Shown piece by piece: positions 6,223-6,423 of a DNA stretch of 6,423 nucleotides. The notes under the pieces were generated by a model that saw only the letters and a list, made by a program, of their open reading frames with translations, ran no database searches and was not told the DNA's origin. The DNA is from Deltaproteobacteria bacterium. Lineage in GTDB: Bacteria > Desulfobacterota > Syntrophobacteria > BM002. Location: assembly GCA_017861095.1 (NCBI GenBank), contig JAGFXI010000114.1, positions 1 to 6,423 of the forward strand, written 5' to 3'. The position numbers and the translations under genes were made by a program. Every line of letters begins with the position of its first letter. Within the stretch, counting starts at the first letter, position 1.

Positions 6223-6318
6223 TCCTCTCCCCCTCGGGAGGGGGAGAGGACCAAGGTGAGGAGGTGAAGTGCGGCGCCCATCCCCCTCACCCTTACCCTC
6301 TCACCCAGTCGGGGAGAG
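6223..6318. repeat. Composite palindromic repeat, right copy; possible transcription stop after lhgO
   Basis: A near-perfect hairpin opens the element: 13 complementary bases, TCCTCTCCCCCTC (6223-6235) and GAGGGGGAGAGGA (6238-6250), around GG; sterically this is 12 pairs with a 4-base loop. Next come CCAAGGTGAGG (6251-6261), a spacer, CCTCACCCTTA (6285-6295), and a second hairpin CTCTC-A-CCC (6298-6306) with GGGGAGAG (6311-6318) with one bulged A. The second half approximates the reverse complement of the first, as in the left copy at 448-590. It begins 35 bases after the lhgO stop and lies between convergent genes, so it could act as a bidirectional 3' stem that stabilises or ends transcripts. 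There is no T-tract after either hairpin on the plus strand. Confidence 0.72.
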
Positions 6319-6383
6319 AGAGCTAAGATCGGACAACCTGCGAGGGAGGGCTCGCGCGGCGGCCTACGTGAACACCATTTCGG

Positions 6384-6422
6384 CTAGACCCCGGCCTCGA
6401 CAAGGGCGGCGTTTACGATCGC
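6384..6422 (-). CDS. Probable C-terminal end of a gene entering from the right edge
   Basis: Read on the minus strand, the last bases of the window give AIVNAALVEAGV followed by a TAG stop (6384-6386). The codons end mostly in G or C and the peptide looks like a normal protein C-terminus, unlike the other frames here. Only 12 codons are visible, so no family can be assigned, and it may be chance. If real, the gene converges on lhgO with the palindromic repeat between the two stop codons. Confidence 0.3.
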   Translation of the reverse strand, partial: AIVNAALVEAGV

Positions 6423-6423
6423 T

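Noticed and set aside
6340..6355. GCGAG/CTCGC hairpin near the right edge as a terminator
   Set aside because: Only five pairs and no T-tract on either strand.

Overview
This is a GC-rich bacterial chromosomal window with strong G/C bias at third codon positions. It looks like ordinary chromosome: no phage, transposase, CRISPR or RNA gene was recognised. The organism cannot be named from the sequence. A Ski2-like DSHCT helicase, an FAD-dependent L-2-hydroxyglutarate oxidase and interspersed CTCTCC/GGAGAG palindromic repeats would suit a free-living, Gram-negative-type lineage such as NC10 or a deltaproteobacterial group. That is a weak guess.

Layout from left to right. (1) Bases 1-345, minus strand: the N-terminal 115 codons of a poly-gamma-glutamate-hydrolase-family zinc peptidase that runs off the left edge. 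(2) Bases 346-715: a divergent intergenic region holding a composite palindromic repeat (about 448-590) with a tight extra hairpin inside it. (3) Bases 716-3460, plus: a 914-residue Ski2/Mtr4-like DExH-box RNA helicase with all main superfamily 2 motifs and a C-terminal DSHCT domain. (4) Bases 3558-3761, minus and convergent with the helicase: a small ribbon-helix-helix protein of the antitoxin type with no toxin gene beside it. (5) Bases 3922-4680, plus: an unrecognised protein with two N-terminal membrane segments and a helical, charged cytoplasmic part. (6) Bases 4681-4984: a 304-base gap with an extended -10 promoter candidate, a G/C-rich leader and a degenerate copy of the repeat. (7) Bases 4985-6187, plus: L-2-hydroxyglutarate oxidase (lhgO). 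(8) Bases 6223-6318: a second composite palindromic repeat with the same order of parts as the first. (9) Bases 6384-6422, minus: probably the last 12 codons of another gene that enters from the right edge.

The genes do not form an obvious pathway. Strands alternate (-, +, -, +, +, -) and every gene has its own spacer, so most are probably transcribed alone. No convincing undescribed multi-gene system is visible. The points most worth a second look are the two matching inverted-pair repeats at the two ends, the orphan antitoxin-like regulator, the uncharacterised membrane protein, and the cysteine cluster and arginine-rich segments of the helicase.
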